Shown here in pieces: positions 14,581-22,937 of a stretch of DNA of 23,494 nucleotides. Numbering within the stretch: the stretch's first letter is position 1; the number at the start of each line of letters is the position of its first letter. The DNA is taken from the NCBI GenBank assembly GCA_023485825.1, contig JAMCZF010000020.1:1-23494 (forward strand), read 5' to 3'. Under the pieces are notes generated by a model. The model did not search any database, had not been told where the DNA came from, and saw only the letters and a program-made list of their open reading frames with translations. A program made the position numbers and the translations under genes. This DNA is from Candidatus Martarchaeota archaeon (GTDB taxonomy: Archaea > Micrarchaeota > Micrarchaeia > Micrarchaeales > CABMGC01).

Positions 14581-14592
14581 AACATATAATAA
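14581..14592 (+). promoter_or_regulatory. TATA box for the surface protein gene
   Basis: AACATATAATAA is centred about 47 bases before ATG 14634, giving a leader of about 20 bases that contains the GTGAG ribosome-binding match. Confidence 0.45.
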
Positions 14593-14633
14593 TCTCACCT
14601 CTGATGCCTAATCATAATCAAATTCGTGAGCAT

Positions 14634-16847
14634 ATGAGAATGTACTTCCTAATTGCGATTGCCGCTGTATTTCTGGGAATGTCTGTAAATGTTGTGATGG
14701 CAATGTCTCAGATTACAGGCACGCTTTCAATATCCAATAGTACACTTAACCTGGGACAAGTCGAGCAGATAAAGTTTACTACGTCAGGTGGTATTGCTCC
14801 TTATGATGGCGATATTGTGGTAGAGAACAGCACAGGCACAGTTCTTGCTGCGAACATTATATTAAATAGTACCTCTCCGATTTCATATCTCACGTTTATT
14901 GTCGGCACAAATTCTATTACATTTTTACAGCCCAATGGCTCGCCATCGGGTGAAACATGGCAGGATTACGCTTATCCGACAGGGCAGCTAGAAGTAGTGG
15001 CCGAGGTGGTAGCCAGTAACAACGGGACAGCAACAACAGGTAACGTAACCGGGAGCCTTTTCCTTTCAGCTCCATCGCAAATGAGCAGTACGCTCAATAT
15101 AGTAAAGGGAGGGGAGTACGACGACGTTTTGTATCCTGGAGCCGTTTCAGTTCAATACAATGTTACTGGAGGCATAAGGCCTTATACGTCATGGAACATA
15201 AATATCTCTCAAGCATATAAGTCTGGAGGAACTTGGATAAACACGTACCTATCCGGAGTATCCGGCAATAGCGGCGGTGTATATGATCCAAGCACGGGCA
15301 CAACCTCCTATTACTACAACTTCACCTACAGCAACACTTCTGGCATACTGAAGGGCTTAGGAGGGAAAACAATCACCTTAGGCGCTGGAGCTGCTGACTC
15401 TTCTGGTCAAAAGACAAGCCTTTCCGGAGGCTTAGTTTATCTGGATACACCTATGACGCTTAGCATATCGCCAGGCCAATCCAATCCATCAGTAAGCAGC
15501 AATGTAGTAAACTACGGTTCAGACCAGACTTTCTATGCAAACGTTAATGGGGGAGCGGGAGTTTATACATATCCTTATACATATCAATGGGCATATGGGC
15601 ACAGTCTTGGCACAGCTACAAAAGTCGGCACTGGGCAGTCCTATACGTTCTATGGCAATGCAACCACCCTCTCCGAGTCTCCATTATACCTGTTCGTTAC
15701 TGCCAATGACTATTACGGCCAGAAAAACACGAGCGACGTTGTGGTGACTGTGCAGCAGCCAACAAGTGCGGCAACCACTACTACAACTATACCACCGACC
15801 ACTGTTTCTCCAATGCACGGATCCGTTTACGTGTCTAACACTACGTTACACGCAAATCAACCAGAACAGATAAAGTTCACGGTGTCAGGCGGGGCACCTC
15901 CATACCACTATATCATCGCCCTCAATTCAATGACTCATCCCGGCAATGTAATAGGCGTGAATGTGATAGGGAACCCATTTACCTGGCTGGCACCTAGCAA
16001 TGGCAATACCTTCTACCTAAACTTCACAATGCCTTCAACTGTCAGTTCTATGAGCGCAGGCACATACAACGTCATCGCTCTGGCAAACGACAGCGAGACT
16101 CCTAACGAGACCACAGGGTACGTATTCGGAAGTGACGTAACATTTGTTGAGAGTACCGTAGCCGTCCCAACAACTACCACCATAGTCCCTGTGTCTACTA
16201 CGGTGGCTCCCATCCCGACCACGACTACAATGCCTTCGAAAATCGTATTCCACCCAGTCACAATTAACATCCAGAAAGGCTGGAACCTGCTTTCCATACC
16301 TGTGTCAGAGGTAGATGACTGGAATGCGGTATACGACTCACTCTCAACCAGCTGCGGTGCCTTCTCGACATACAATGGCTTTGTAGGCGACACAGAAATT
16401 GAAGGGGGACTGCTCTGGGGGTACGAAAATCCATCGAACTTGTACGTGTCGCTTGGCATAGAAAGCTATCTGTTCAACTTTCTGAGAACAGGCACGATTA
16501 CCGGGACTGGAAATATTGGCAATATGGGCGTGCTTGGCTTCTGGTTCAACTCGCCTAAACAATGTTCAATAAACACATACGCCGTTTCCGGAGGCTCATA
16601 CACCACAAACCTCTTGGCGGGTTGGAACCTCATAGGCACCGCAGAGATTACCTCCGCTGGCTTCGACGGCATCGCAAGCTCATGCAACCTCCGCGGTGGA
16701 TTTTACAGCTACGATCCAACAACTAATTCATACCCCCAAGCAACGTCACCAACGCCTGGCGAAGGCTACTTCGTCTATGCGAACGCGCCATGCACCCTGA
16801 ACTGGGCTGCGACCGCAGGCTCAAGTTCGCCTCCATCTGCTCCATAG
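14634..16847 (+). CDS. Large secreted, glycosylation-rich surface protein
   Basis: A protein of 737 residues. A signal peptide or signal anchor is at 1-25 (M-R-M-Y-F-L-I-A-I-A-A-V-F-L-G). Two related Ig/PKD-like modules open at about 27 and 394, with T-L-S-I-S-N-S-T-L-N and V-Y-V-S-N-T-T-L-H followed by (V/P)-E-Q-I-K-F-T-x-S-G-G-x-x-P-Y. Thr/Pro linkers lie at about 378-393 and 510-535. The C-terminal 190 residues hold two copies of a K-G-W-N-L-L-S-I-P / A-G-W-N-L-I-G-T module (about 548 and 661), each with S-x-x-x-x-S-x-C. About 15 N-x-S/T sites suggest heavy N-glycosylation. There is no C-terminal membrane helix. ATG 14634 is preferred over the longer open frame from 14445, which runs through the hairpins. 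Codon use is more A/T-rich than the polymerase genes. Role: probably S-layer-associated or adhesin; family unknown. Confidence 0.8.
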   Translation: MRMYFLIAIAAVFLGMSVNVVMAMSQITGTLSISNSTLNLGQVEQIKFTTSGGIAPYDGDIVVENSTGTVLAANIILNSTSPISYLTFIVGTNSITFLQPNGSPSGETWQDYAYPTGQLEVVAEVVASNNGTATTGNVTGSLFLSAPSQMSSTLNIVKGGEYDDVLYPGAVSVQYNVTGGIRPYTSWNINISQAYKSGGTWINTYLSGVSGNSGGVYDPSTGTTSYYYNFTYSNTSGILKGLGGKTITLGAGAADSSGQKTSLSGGLVYLDTPMTLSISPGQSNPSVSSNVVNYGSDQTFYANVNGGAGVYTYPYTYQWAYGHSLGTATKVGTGQSYTFYGNATTLSESPLYLFVTANDYYGQKNTSDVVVTVQQPTSAATTTTTIPPTTVSPMHGSVYVSNTTLHANQPEQIKFTVSGGAPPYHYIIALNSMTHPGNVIGVNVIGNPFTWLAPSNGNTFYLNFTMPSTVSSMSAGTYNVIALANDSETPNETTGYVFGSDVTFVESTVAVPTTTTIVPVSTTVAPIPTTTTMPSKIVFHPVTINIQKGWNLLSIPVSEVDDWNAVYDSLSTSCGAFSTYNGFVGDTEIEGGLLWGYENPSNLYVSLGIESYLFNFLRTGTITGTGNIGNMGVLGFWFNSPKQCSINTYAVSGGSYTTNLLAGWNLIGTAEITSAGFDGIASSCNLRGGFYSYDPTTNSYPQATSPTPGEGYFVYANAPCTLNWAATAGSSSPPSAP

Positions 16848-16856
16848 TGTGATAAA

Positions 16857-17096
16857 ATGAACAAGGGAATAATAGCAGCTATAGTAATTGTGGTAATAAT
16901 AATCGTAGCAGCAGTTGCGTATGTGCTCATGACGCAGGCATCTGCGCCAAAGGCCCAGGCAACCACTACCCAGGCAACCACTACGATTGCTTCTGCGCCT
17001 ACTACGACGTCAGCTCCAGCACCCAACACAATCCAGGCGAACAAGTCAACTGGCACCACCTCTCCTCCGCCGCCTCCGCAGCTTCCGCCGCAGTAG
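16857..17096 (+). CDS. Small membrane-anchored Thr/Pro-rich protein
   Basis: 79 residues: a tiny basic start (M-N-K), one strong membrane helix (about 4-26, rich in Ile and Val), then an extracellular-looking tail with A-T-T-T repeats and a final run of five prolines. It begins 9 bases after the stop of the large surface protein, with GTGATAAA just ahead of its ATG, so the two are co-transcribed. The tail has the same Thr-rich character as the linkers of the large protein, suggesting an anchor or stalk partner for it, which is inference. No enzyme motif. Confidence 0.75.
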   Translation: MNKGIIAAIVIVVIIIVAAVAYVLMTQASAPKAQATTTQATTTIASAPTTTSAPAPNTIQANKSTGTTSPPPPPQLPPQ

Positions 17097-17134
17097 GCGC
17101 GCCGAACTCCGCAGAGGCGGCGCTCGACGGGAAA

Positions 17135-17144
17135 CCTATTTAAG
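17135..17144 (+). promoter_or_regulatory. TATA box of a leaderless transcript
   Basis: CCTATTTAAG is centred 27 bases before ATG 17167, the spacing expected if transcription starts at the start codon. Confidence 0.55.
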
Positions 17145-17166
17145 GGTTCGTGCTTGATAGTATAAC

Positions 17167-18090
17167 ATGGCATCTGCAAGATCATCCTCGGGCAGCGCGG
17201 CCAAAGGCGCGGGCATAAAGATCAACCTTCTCGCGCTGGAAGGGCTCAGGAGCATGAACAGGTACTTCCTTTACTCATTCATATCGGTAATAATCTCGGC
17301 AGTGCTTACAATAGCTGCGATAGCAACTGCGGCAAGCGCCTCATGGCTTCTCTCTACATTCATGGCAACGGGCCACATAGCCAACGCCTCTGGAGTCATA
17401 AGCCTCGTAGTTGTAACTGCCGCACTAATGGCCCTCGCAATGGTCTTCTCAGTCTTCGCCTACCTGTCGCTGATGTTCGGCATCAGGGACGTTCGGCGCA
17501 GCAGCCTGAAGTCGGCTCCTGCGTATTCATCTATATCAAGATGGTTGAAATGGGTGTTCGTATTCATAGTAATGGCGCTTGTCGCATTTGGTGCGGCGCA
17601 GGTCCCTAAAATAGTTTCTGCTATAAAGAACTACGCTGTCGGGCGCATGTTCGAGTTACCTGTGGCGCTCGGCACCGGAAGCGTAGGCACCCTCGGCACA
17701 GCTGGATCTTCCATTCTATCCGGAACCTCCGCGCCGCTGTCCATCGAAATCGTATTCGAGGCAATAATGGCAGTCTTGATTGTGCTGTGGATATGGAAGA
17801 TCTCCAGTCTCTACAAGATATTAGGGATCGACCTCTCGCAGCCTAAGCTCGCCATGGCAGGCACGCTGCTCCGTATTGTTGTGGCGATAAACCTTGTGGT
17901 CCTGGCGCTCAGCGTCACAATAAGCGCGTACGGTATCGGCGCAATCAGCTCGGCAGGATCCACGCCCGCACCGGCAGCCGCAGTTGCCGCTCTCCTCGAG
18001 ATAGCGCTTGCCATAGCCTCAATTATCATAACCGCCATCGCATACTGGATGGGTTACAAGTCCACGTCTGCTGCCCTGCGCACCGCGTAA
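17167..18090 (+). CDS. Polytopic membrane protein of unknown function
   Basis: 307 residues with about seven hydrophobic helices: Y-F-L-Y-S-F-I-S-V-I-I-S-A-V-L-T-I, V-I-S-L-V-V-V-T-A-A-L-M-A-L-A-M, W-V-F-V-F-I-V-M-A-L-V-A-F, F-E-A-I-M-A-V-L-I-V-L-W-I-W, two more after residue 235, and a last one ending at Y-W-M-G-Y-K-S. The start has a Ser/Lys-rich segment of about 20 residues before N-L-L-A-L-E-G-L-R. A Gly/Ser/Thr-rich loop (about 170-195) lies between the third and fourth helices. The layout is reminiscent of archaeal DUF973-type proteins and of the gene at 4004-4663, but I see no diagnostic motif. It has its own promoter and is convergent with metG. Confidence 0.8.
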   Translation: MASARSSSGSAAKGAGIKINLLALEGLRSMNRYFLYSFISVIISAVLTIAAIATAASASWLLSTFMATGHIANASGVISLVVVTAALMALAMVFSVFAYLSLMFGIRDVRRSSLKSAPAYSSISRWLKWVFVFIVMALVAFGAAQVPKIVSAIKNYAVGRMFELPVALGTGSVGTLGTAGSSILSGTSAPLSIEIVFEAIMAVLIVLWIWKISSLYKILGIDLSQPKLAMAGTLLRIVVAINLVVLALSVTISAYGIGAISSAGSTPAPAAAVAALLEIALAIASIIITAIAYWMGYKSTSAALRTA

Positions 18091-18168
18091 ATCGCGCCTA
18101 ATCCAAACGCCTTCCCCTGTCTTCCCCTCATCTGCTGCCTTGGCCACGGCCTCTATGCGCGCGGCCTT

Positions 18169-19626
18169 TCATTCCTTGACCTTCTCGAAGAGGTGTCCTG
18201 CCTTCTTAACCTTGCCCCTGAACTCGCCGAACCTGCATTGGTCTATGCCCTGCTTCTCCACCCCCAGCTGCATGCGTATCCTCTCCGATGTGTCAGGCAT
18301 GAACGGGCTGAGGAGAATGGATATTATGCGTATGGACTCAAGAAGGTTGTAAATGACGTTGCCTAGTTGCTCGCCCCTGAGCTTCCAGGCTTCCTTCTCG
18401 TTTATGTAGCGGTTGGAGCAGCGCACCCGCTCCCATACCGCTTCTATGGCATTGAATGTGTCGAGGTTCCCCATCAATGCCTTTATCCTTTCGATGTCAA
18501 GGCCTTTGTCGAGTTCCGGCGTGCCCTTTATCTCCCCTCCGAATCTTTCCGCAAGGGTCAGGCTCCTGTAGACAAGGTTGCCGAGATCATCTACAAGCTC
18601 GCCGTTTATCCTTGCAATGAGCTTTGATTCTGAGAAATCCCCGTCCTCGCCGAATGGCATCTCCCTCGCGAAATAATACCTCAGGGGGTCCACCCCGTAC
18701 TTCCTGATTATGTCTATAGGATCCACCGCGTTCCCAAGGGATTTTCCCATCTTCTTGCCTTCGACAGTCCACCACCCGTGTGAGAACACCATCTTCGGGG
18801 GCTCCACCCCTGCGGACATCAGCAGCGCCGGCCATATCACCGTATGGAACCATGCAATGTCCTTGCCCACTATATGCACGTCGGCGGGCCAGAACCTCCC
18901 AACGGTTCCGTCAGGCCAACGGAGCGCGCTAAGGTAGTTGACGAGGGCATCAAGCCATACGTAAACAACGTGGTCCTTATCCTGTTTGAACTCTATGCCC
19001 CACTTAACGGTCCTTCTTGTGATGCTCAGGTCGTTAAGCCCTTCCTTAACCCTATTTATGGTCTCCATGGCCCTGTATTTCGGTGACAGGAACCCTGGAT
19101 GTTTTTCATATAGGTCCAGAAGCCGCTGCCGGTACTTGCCGAGCCTGAAGAAGTAGCTCTCCTCCTTCACCTTATTTACCGTCCTGCCACAATACGGGCA
19201 TCTGCCTTCCTTAAGCTGGAGCTCTGTTATGAACGTCTCATCGGGGACGCAGTACCATCCTTCATACTCCCCCTTGTAAATATCCCCGGAGTCATAGATC
19301 CTCCTTATGAACTCTTTGACGGTCTTATCATGCTGCAGGTCAGTCGTCCTCATGAATATATCGTTGGTGATGTTGAACGTCTTCCACGCATCAATGAACT
19401 GCGGCACTACGCTGTCCACGAACTCCTTTGGGCTCTTCCCATGTTTTTCAGCGGCCTTCTGCACCTTCTCCCCATGCTCATCGGTGCCGGTAAGGAAGAA
19501 TACGTTGTCGCCAAGCAGCCTGTGCCACCTCGCCAACATGTCGGCCATGGTCGTCGTGTAAGCATGCCCGATGTGGGGCTTGTCGTTGACATAATATATG
19601 GGGGTGGTTATGTAATAATCTGCCAA
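18169..19626 (-). CDS. metG: Methionyl-tRNA synthetase, bacterial type
   Basis: A 485-residue class I synthetase that charges tRNA-Met. HIGH is intact at residues 18-21 (K-P-H-I-G-H). The zinc-knuckle region has G-W-Y-C-V-P-D-E-T-F and C-P-Y-C-G, keeping only one full C-x-x-C instead of the two pairs usual in archaeal enzymes. The KMSKS loop reads K-M-G-K-S (292-296). W-P-A-D-V-H-I-V-G-K-D-I-A-W-F-H, M-P-F-G-E-D-G-D-F-S and L-G-N-L-V-Y-R-S match the bacterial subgroup, suggesting acquisition from a bacterium. There is no C-terminal tRNA-binding (EMAP-like) domain. The start is TTG 19626 with GGTG 8 bases upstream. The frame stays open for about 27 codons beyond the TGA. Confidence 0.95.
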   Translation of the reverse strand: MADYYITTPIYYVNDKPHIGHAYTTTMADMLARWHRLLGDNVFFLTGTDEHGEKVQKAAEKHGKSPKEFVDSVVPQFIDAWKTFNITNDIFMRTTDLQHDKTVKEFIRRIYDSGDIYKGEYEGWYCVPDETFITELQLKEGRCPYCGRTVNKVKEESYFFRLGKYRQRLLDLYEKHPGFLSPKYRAMETINRVKEGLNDLSITRRTVKWGIEFKQDKDHVVYVWLDALVNYLSALRWPDGTVGRFWPADVHIVGKDIAWFHTVIWPALLMSAGVEPPKMVFSHGWWTVEGKKMGKSLGNAVDPIDIIRKYGVDPLRYYFAREMPFGEDGDFSESKLIARINGELVDDLGNLVYRSLTLAERFGGEIKGTPELDKGLDIERIKALMGNLDTFNAIEAVWERVRCSNRYINEKEAWKLRGEQLGNVIYNLLESIRIISILLSPFMPDTSERIRMQLGVEKQGIDQCRFGEFRGKVKKAGHLFEKVKE

Positions 19627-19663
19627 ATGAGCACCAAACTGCCGCTATAACCTTTTGCTGTAC

Positions 19664-19678
19664 GGTCTTTTATTCTTT
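19664..19678 (-). promoter_or_regulatory. Probable metG promoter in the metG/mcm divergent gap
   Basis: The minus strand reads AAAGAATAAAAGACC, about 45 bases before the TTG start. The 84-base gap (19627-19710) is A/T-rich and must hold promoters for both metG and mcm; I see no clean box for mcm. Confidence 0.35.
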
Positions 19679-19710
19679 TTCTTTACAATACTCTGCTGTG
19701 GTAGGTATCC

Positions 19711-21774
19711 GTGGACGAGATAGCGAGCAACGAGCTGACTGACAGGTTCCTTGAGTTCCTAAATGCCTACTATTCAGAGCAGATAAAGGACATGTACATA
19801 AAATATCCCAAGGAGCGCAGCCTGCCCGTTGACATAAAAAACCTCGAGAGATTCGATGCGGAGATAGCCGACCAGCTGATAAATGATCCGGACACGATGC
19901 TGCCTGCTGCGCATTCGGCGCTGCTGAAGCTGAACCCGAATCCGAATGCCGTGGAGCCGGTGTATGTCCGCTTCTTCGGCATAGATACGCATATGCCGCT
20001 CATACAGGACGTGGGTTCTGAGTACATCGGAAAGCTGCTGACCCTGGACTCTCTAGTGGTGAAGAGGTCTGAGATAACCCCGAGGGTGAACCTGGGGGTG
20101 TTCAAGTGCCTGTTCTGCGGCACAGTGCTGAAGCTCAAGATAGACCGCGATAGCGTGGTCGACGTGTGCCCCCAGTGCAAGAGGAGGGCACTTAAGCAGG
20201 ACAACGCCGAATCGAGGTTCACCAACCTGCAGCGGATTGCGGTGCAGGATCCCCTGGAAAGGCTCCGCATGAGCACCCCGACATGGCACCTTGAGGTGTG
20301 GCTCGAGGACGACCTTGTCAACAGCGTGATACCCGGGGACCGCATAGACATAACCGGCACACTTCGCATAAGGCCGAGGAAGACGTCAAAGGGCAAGGAG
20401 GACAAGCTGATATTCACAATGTTCTTCGAGGCCGTCTCGATAAAGTCAAAGCAGAAGGACTTTACAGAACTGGAGATAAGCCCCGAAGAGGAGCGTTCCA
20501 TACTGGAACTGTCCAAGGACCCCGAGATATTCTCCAAGATAGCCATGTCGATATCGCCCAGCATATACGGCCATATCGAGATAAAGAAGGCCCTCGTGCT
20601 GCAGCTCTTCGGAGGCACGCCCGATAAGCGCCTTATCGACGGCGGAAAGATACGCAGCGATGTGCATATGCTCCTGATAGGGGATCCGGGAAGCGCGAAG
20701 ACCAGGCTGCTCCAGGCCGTGACAGAGATAGTGCCCAAGGGAATCTACGTATCGGGAAAATCTACAAGCGGCGCCGGCCTTACCGCAGCGGCAGAGCGCG
20801 ACGAGCTTGCCGAGGGCGGCTGGACGCTGAAGGCAGGCGCATTGGTGCTAGGGTCCGGCGGAATAGTCGCCATCGACGAGTTCTCGAAGATAGCAGAAGA
20901 CGACAAGTCCGCGCTCCTGGAGGCGCTGGAGTCGCAGACCATAAGCGTGGCAAAGGCCGGAATAGTAGCCAGGTTCACCGCGCGCGCGTCTGTGCTCGCG
21001 GCAGCGAACCCGAAATTCGGGCGTTTCGACACCAATGCATACCCCGCCGAGCAGTTCGACATATCGCCGGCGCTGCTGTCGAGGTTCGATCTCATATTCC
21101 CGATAAAGGACATACTCGACGAGGAGCTGGACAAGCAGATAGCCAGGCACATTCTCGTGCAGCACGAAGCGGCAGGCGCGCAACTGGCCGAGTTGCAGGA
21201 GCGCGAGCAGGTGGAGAAGCCGCCGATTGAGATTGAGATACTGCGCAAGTACATAGCATACGCGAAGAAGAACATCAAGCCGCGGCTGACGCAGGAAGCC
21301 AGCCAGAAGATCCAGGATTATTATGTTGAGCTGAGGAAGCTGGGCCTGAAGTCAGGCGCGGTGCCGATGACGCCCAGGCAGATCGAGGGCCTCGTGCGCC
21401 TCGCAGAGGCGAGCGCGAAGTCGAGGCTGTCCAGCACGGTCTCGCAGAAGGACTCGGAGCTCGCCATCGCACTGTTCGAGTACATGCTGAACACGCTCGC
21501 TGTCGACAGGGGCGGCAGGCGCGACATAGACGCACTGATGACCGGGCTTCCGCGCGAGAAGGTCACAAAGATAAACAGCCTAATGTCCATAATACGGGCG
21601 CTCGAGAAGTCAGAGGAGAGCGCAAAAATGGCGCGCATACTCGAGGAAGCTGAAAAGCAGGGCATAGACCGCGCAACCACCACCAAGTACATAATAGAGC
21701 TGGAGCATTCCGGCGATATATACAGCCCGAAGCCCGGCCTTATAAAGATAGTGAAGAAGGAGGAGGACCTCTGA
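19711..21774 (+). CDS. mcm: MCM replicative DNA helicase
   Basis: A 687-residue MCM, normal for archaea, forming the hexameric 3'-5' helicase at replication forks. Order: N-terminal helical domain; zinc finger C-L-F-C...C-P-Q-C (Cys133, 136, 153, 156) in the OB fold; AAA+ domain with Walker A G-D-P-G-S-A-K-T at about 324-331; Walker B G-G-I-V-A-I-D-E-F near 384-392; sensor-type A-A-A-N-P-K; and arginine finger L-L-S-R-F-D near 453-458. The C-terminal 80 residues form a winged helix. The start is GTG 19711, the only one that keeps the full N-terminal domain. No intein is present. The protease gene begins 8 bases after the stop. Confidence 0.97.
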   Translation: MDEIASNELTDRFLEFLNAYYSEQIKDMYIKYPKERSLPVDIKNLERFDAEIADQLINDPDTMLPAAHSALLKLNPNPNAVEPVYVRFFGIDTHMPLIQDVGSEYIGKLLTLDSLVVKRSEITPRVNLGVFKCLFCGTVLKLKIDRDSVVDVCPQCKRRALKQDNAESRFTNLQRIAVQDPLERLRMSTPTWHLEVWLEDDLVNSVIPGDRIDITGTLRIRPRKTSKGKEDKLIFTMFFEAVSIKSKQKDFTELEISPEEERSILELSKDPEIFSKIAMSISPSIYGHIEIKKALVLQLFGGTPDKRLIDGGKIRSDVHMLLIGDPGSAKTRLLQAVTEIVPKGIYVSGKSTSGAGLTAAAERDELAEGGWTLKAGALVLGSGGIVAIDEFSKIAEDDKSALLEALESQTISVAKAGIVARFTARASVLAAANPKFGRFDTNAYPAEQFDISPALLSRFDLIFPIKDILDEELDKQIARHILVQHEAAGAQLAELQEREQVEKPPIEIEILRKYIAYAKKNIKPRLTQEASQKIQDYYVELRKLGLKSGAVPMTPRQIEGLVRLAEASAKSRLSSTVSQKDSELAIALFEYMLNTLAVDRGGRRDIDALMTGLPREKVTKINSLMSIIRALEKSEESAKMARILEEAEKQGIDRATTTKYIIELEHSGDIYSPKPGLIKIVKKEEDL

Positions 21775-21782
21775 GGGTGTGG

Positions 21783-22913
21783 ATGGAGCGCCGCATAGAC
21801 ATAAGGCAGCTGGTCATGGTCGCTGCGCTTTTCCTGATAGCGCAGTTCGCGGGCCTGCTCCTTGTCTACACCTCTGTGCCCCCGAACGCTATTCCGGGGC
21901 TGGTGGCGCAGGCCGCGCAGCCGCAGACTTCCGCGAGCATAGCCACATACATAATCACAATAGCCGTAGAGATTGTGATAATCGCGGCAGTCGTCATGTT
22001 CTTCGTCAGATCATACAAGCGCAGGAACTTCTTCACCTTAATGGAGGCATACATAGTGCTTCTCGGGTCGTTCTTTTTCTTCTTTATCCTGGTGGGGGAT
22101 GTGCTTCCATGGGCGGGCGCCGCCATACCTGCTGCGTTGTCGGCCCTTTTCGCAGTCGCCGTATACCTTGCGAAGAGGTCAAGGCGCATGAACACGTCTG
22201 CGTTCAGGAACGTAGTGACTATCATAACCAGCATAGGCGTAGGCACATTCATAGGCGAAAGCATGGGCATTCAGTTCGGTGTCATAGTGCTCTACGCAAC
22301 ACTCGCGCTTTTCGCGGTATATGACTTCCTTGCCGTGTTCGTGATCAAGTTCATGATACCGCTGGCGAAGCAGGCCGTCAGCATGAACCTTGCTTTCATG
22401 ATAGGCTCATCCGAGATGGAGCTCCGCCCGCAGGCGAAGGGCAAGCCGCGCTCATACACCGCCAAGGAGCTGCGCATGATAAAGGATCCCGGCCTGCGCA
22501 GGCTCATAAAGCAGGGCAATGCGCCAACCGTATCGAACATAATGCTCGGCAACGGCGACATAATGCTGCCATTGCTTGTCGCATCAGGCGCATACGTGTC
22601 CACGGCAAGCCTCTCTCTCGCAATAACGATAGTCATCGGCGCAGCTGCAGGGCTGCTCATGAACTTCTGGATAATACGCAAATACATGCTCGGGCTCCCT
22701 GCAATACCCCTAATATTCGCGTTTGTCAGCGTCTCCCTGGCGCTGTTCTACTCTCTGCTGGGGGCATTCTTCCTCGTCTACATATACGCCGGCGGGGCTG
22801 TCCTGTCAATAATTGCAATGTACTTCGGGGTCGCGAAGGCACTGCACGGCGCTGCCGACGAGCGCCGCGGTGCGACCGGCAGCAGGACAATGCGCGGTGC
22901 AAGGGAGCGTTGA
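21783..22913 (+). CDS. Presenilin/signal-peptide-peptidase-like intramembrane aspartyl protease
   Basis: A membrane protein of 376 residues with about nine helices. The three family signatures are present: Y-D in A-V-Y-D-F-L-A (Asp181), G-x-G-D in L-G-N-G-D-I (Asp259), and the PAL element as L-P-A-I-P (Pro306). It should cleave transmembrane segments, with the two Asp residues as the catalytic dyad. A loop of about 60 basic residues separates the two catalytic helices, and the C-terminus is a basic, Arg-rich tail (about 30 residues). ATG 21783 is preferred, with GAGGGTG 3 bases upstream; GTG 21777 would add two residues. It is tightly linked to mcm (8-base gap). The substrate is unknown. Confidence 0.92.
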   Translation: MERRIDIRQLVMVAALFLIAQFAGLLLVYTSVPPNAIPGLVAQAAQPQTSASIATYIITIAVEIVIIAAVVMFFVRSYKRRNFFTLMEAYIVLLGSFFFFFILVGDVLPWAGAAIPAALSALFAVAVYLAKRSRRMNTSAFRNVVTIITSIGVGTFIGESMGIQFGVIVLYATLALFAVYDFLAVFVIKFMIPLAKQAVSMNLAFMIGSSEMELRPQAKGKPRSYTAKELRMIKDPGLRRLIKQGNAPTVSNIMLGNGDIMLPLLVASGAYVSTASLSLAITIVIGAAAGLLMNFWIIRKYMLGLPAIPLIFAFVSVSLALFYSLLGAFFLVYIYAGGAVLSIIAMYFGVAKALHGAADERRGATGSRTMRGARER

Positions 22914-22937
22914 AACATATCATAGAAGGTTGTCGCA

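Noticed and set aside
14445..14633. N-terminal extension of the large surface protein
   Set aside because: It runs through two hairpins, a palindrome and the TATA boxes, and would bury the signal peptide inside the protein.
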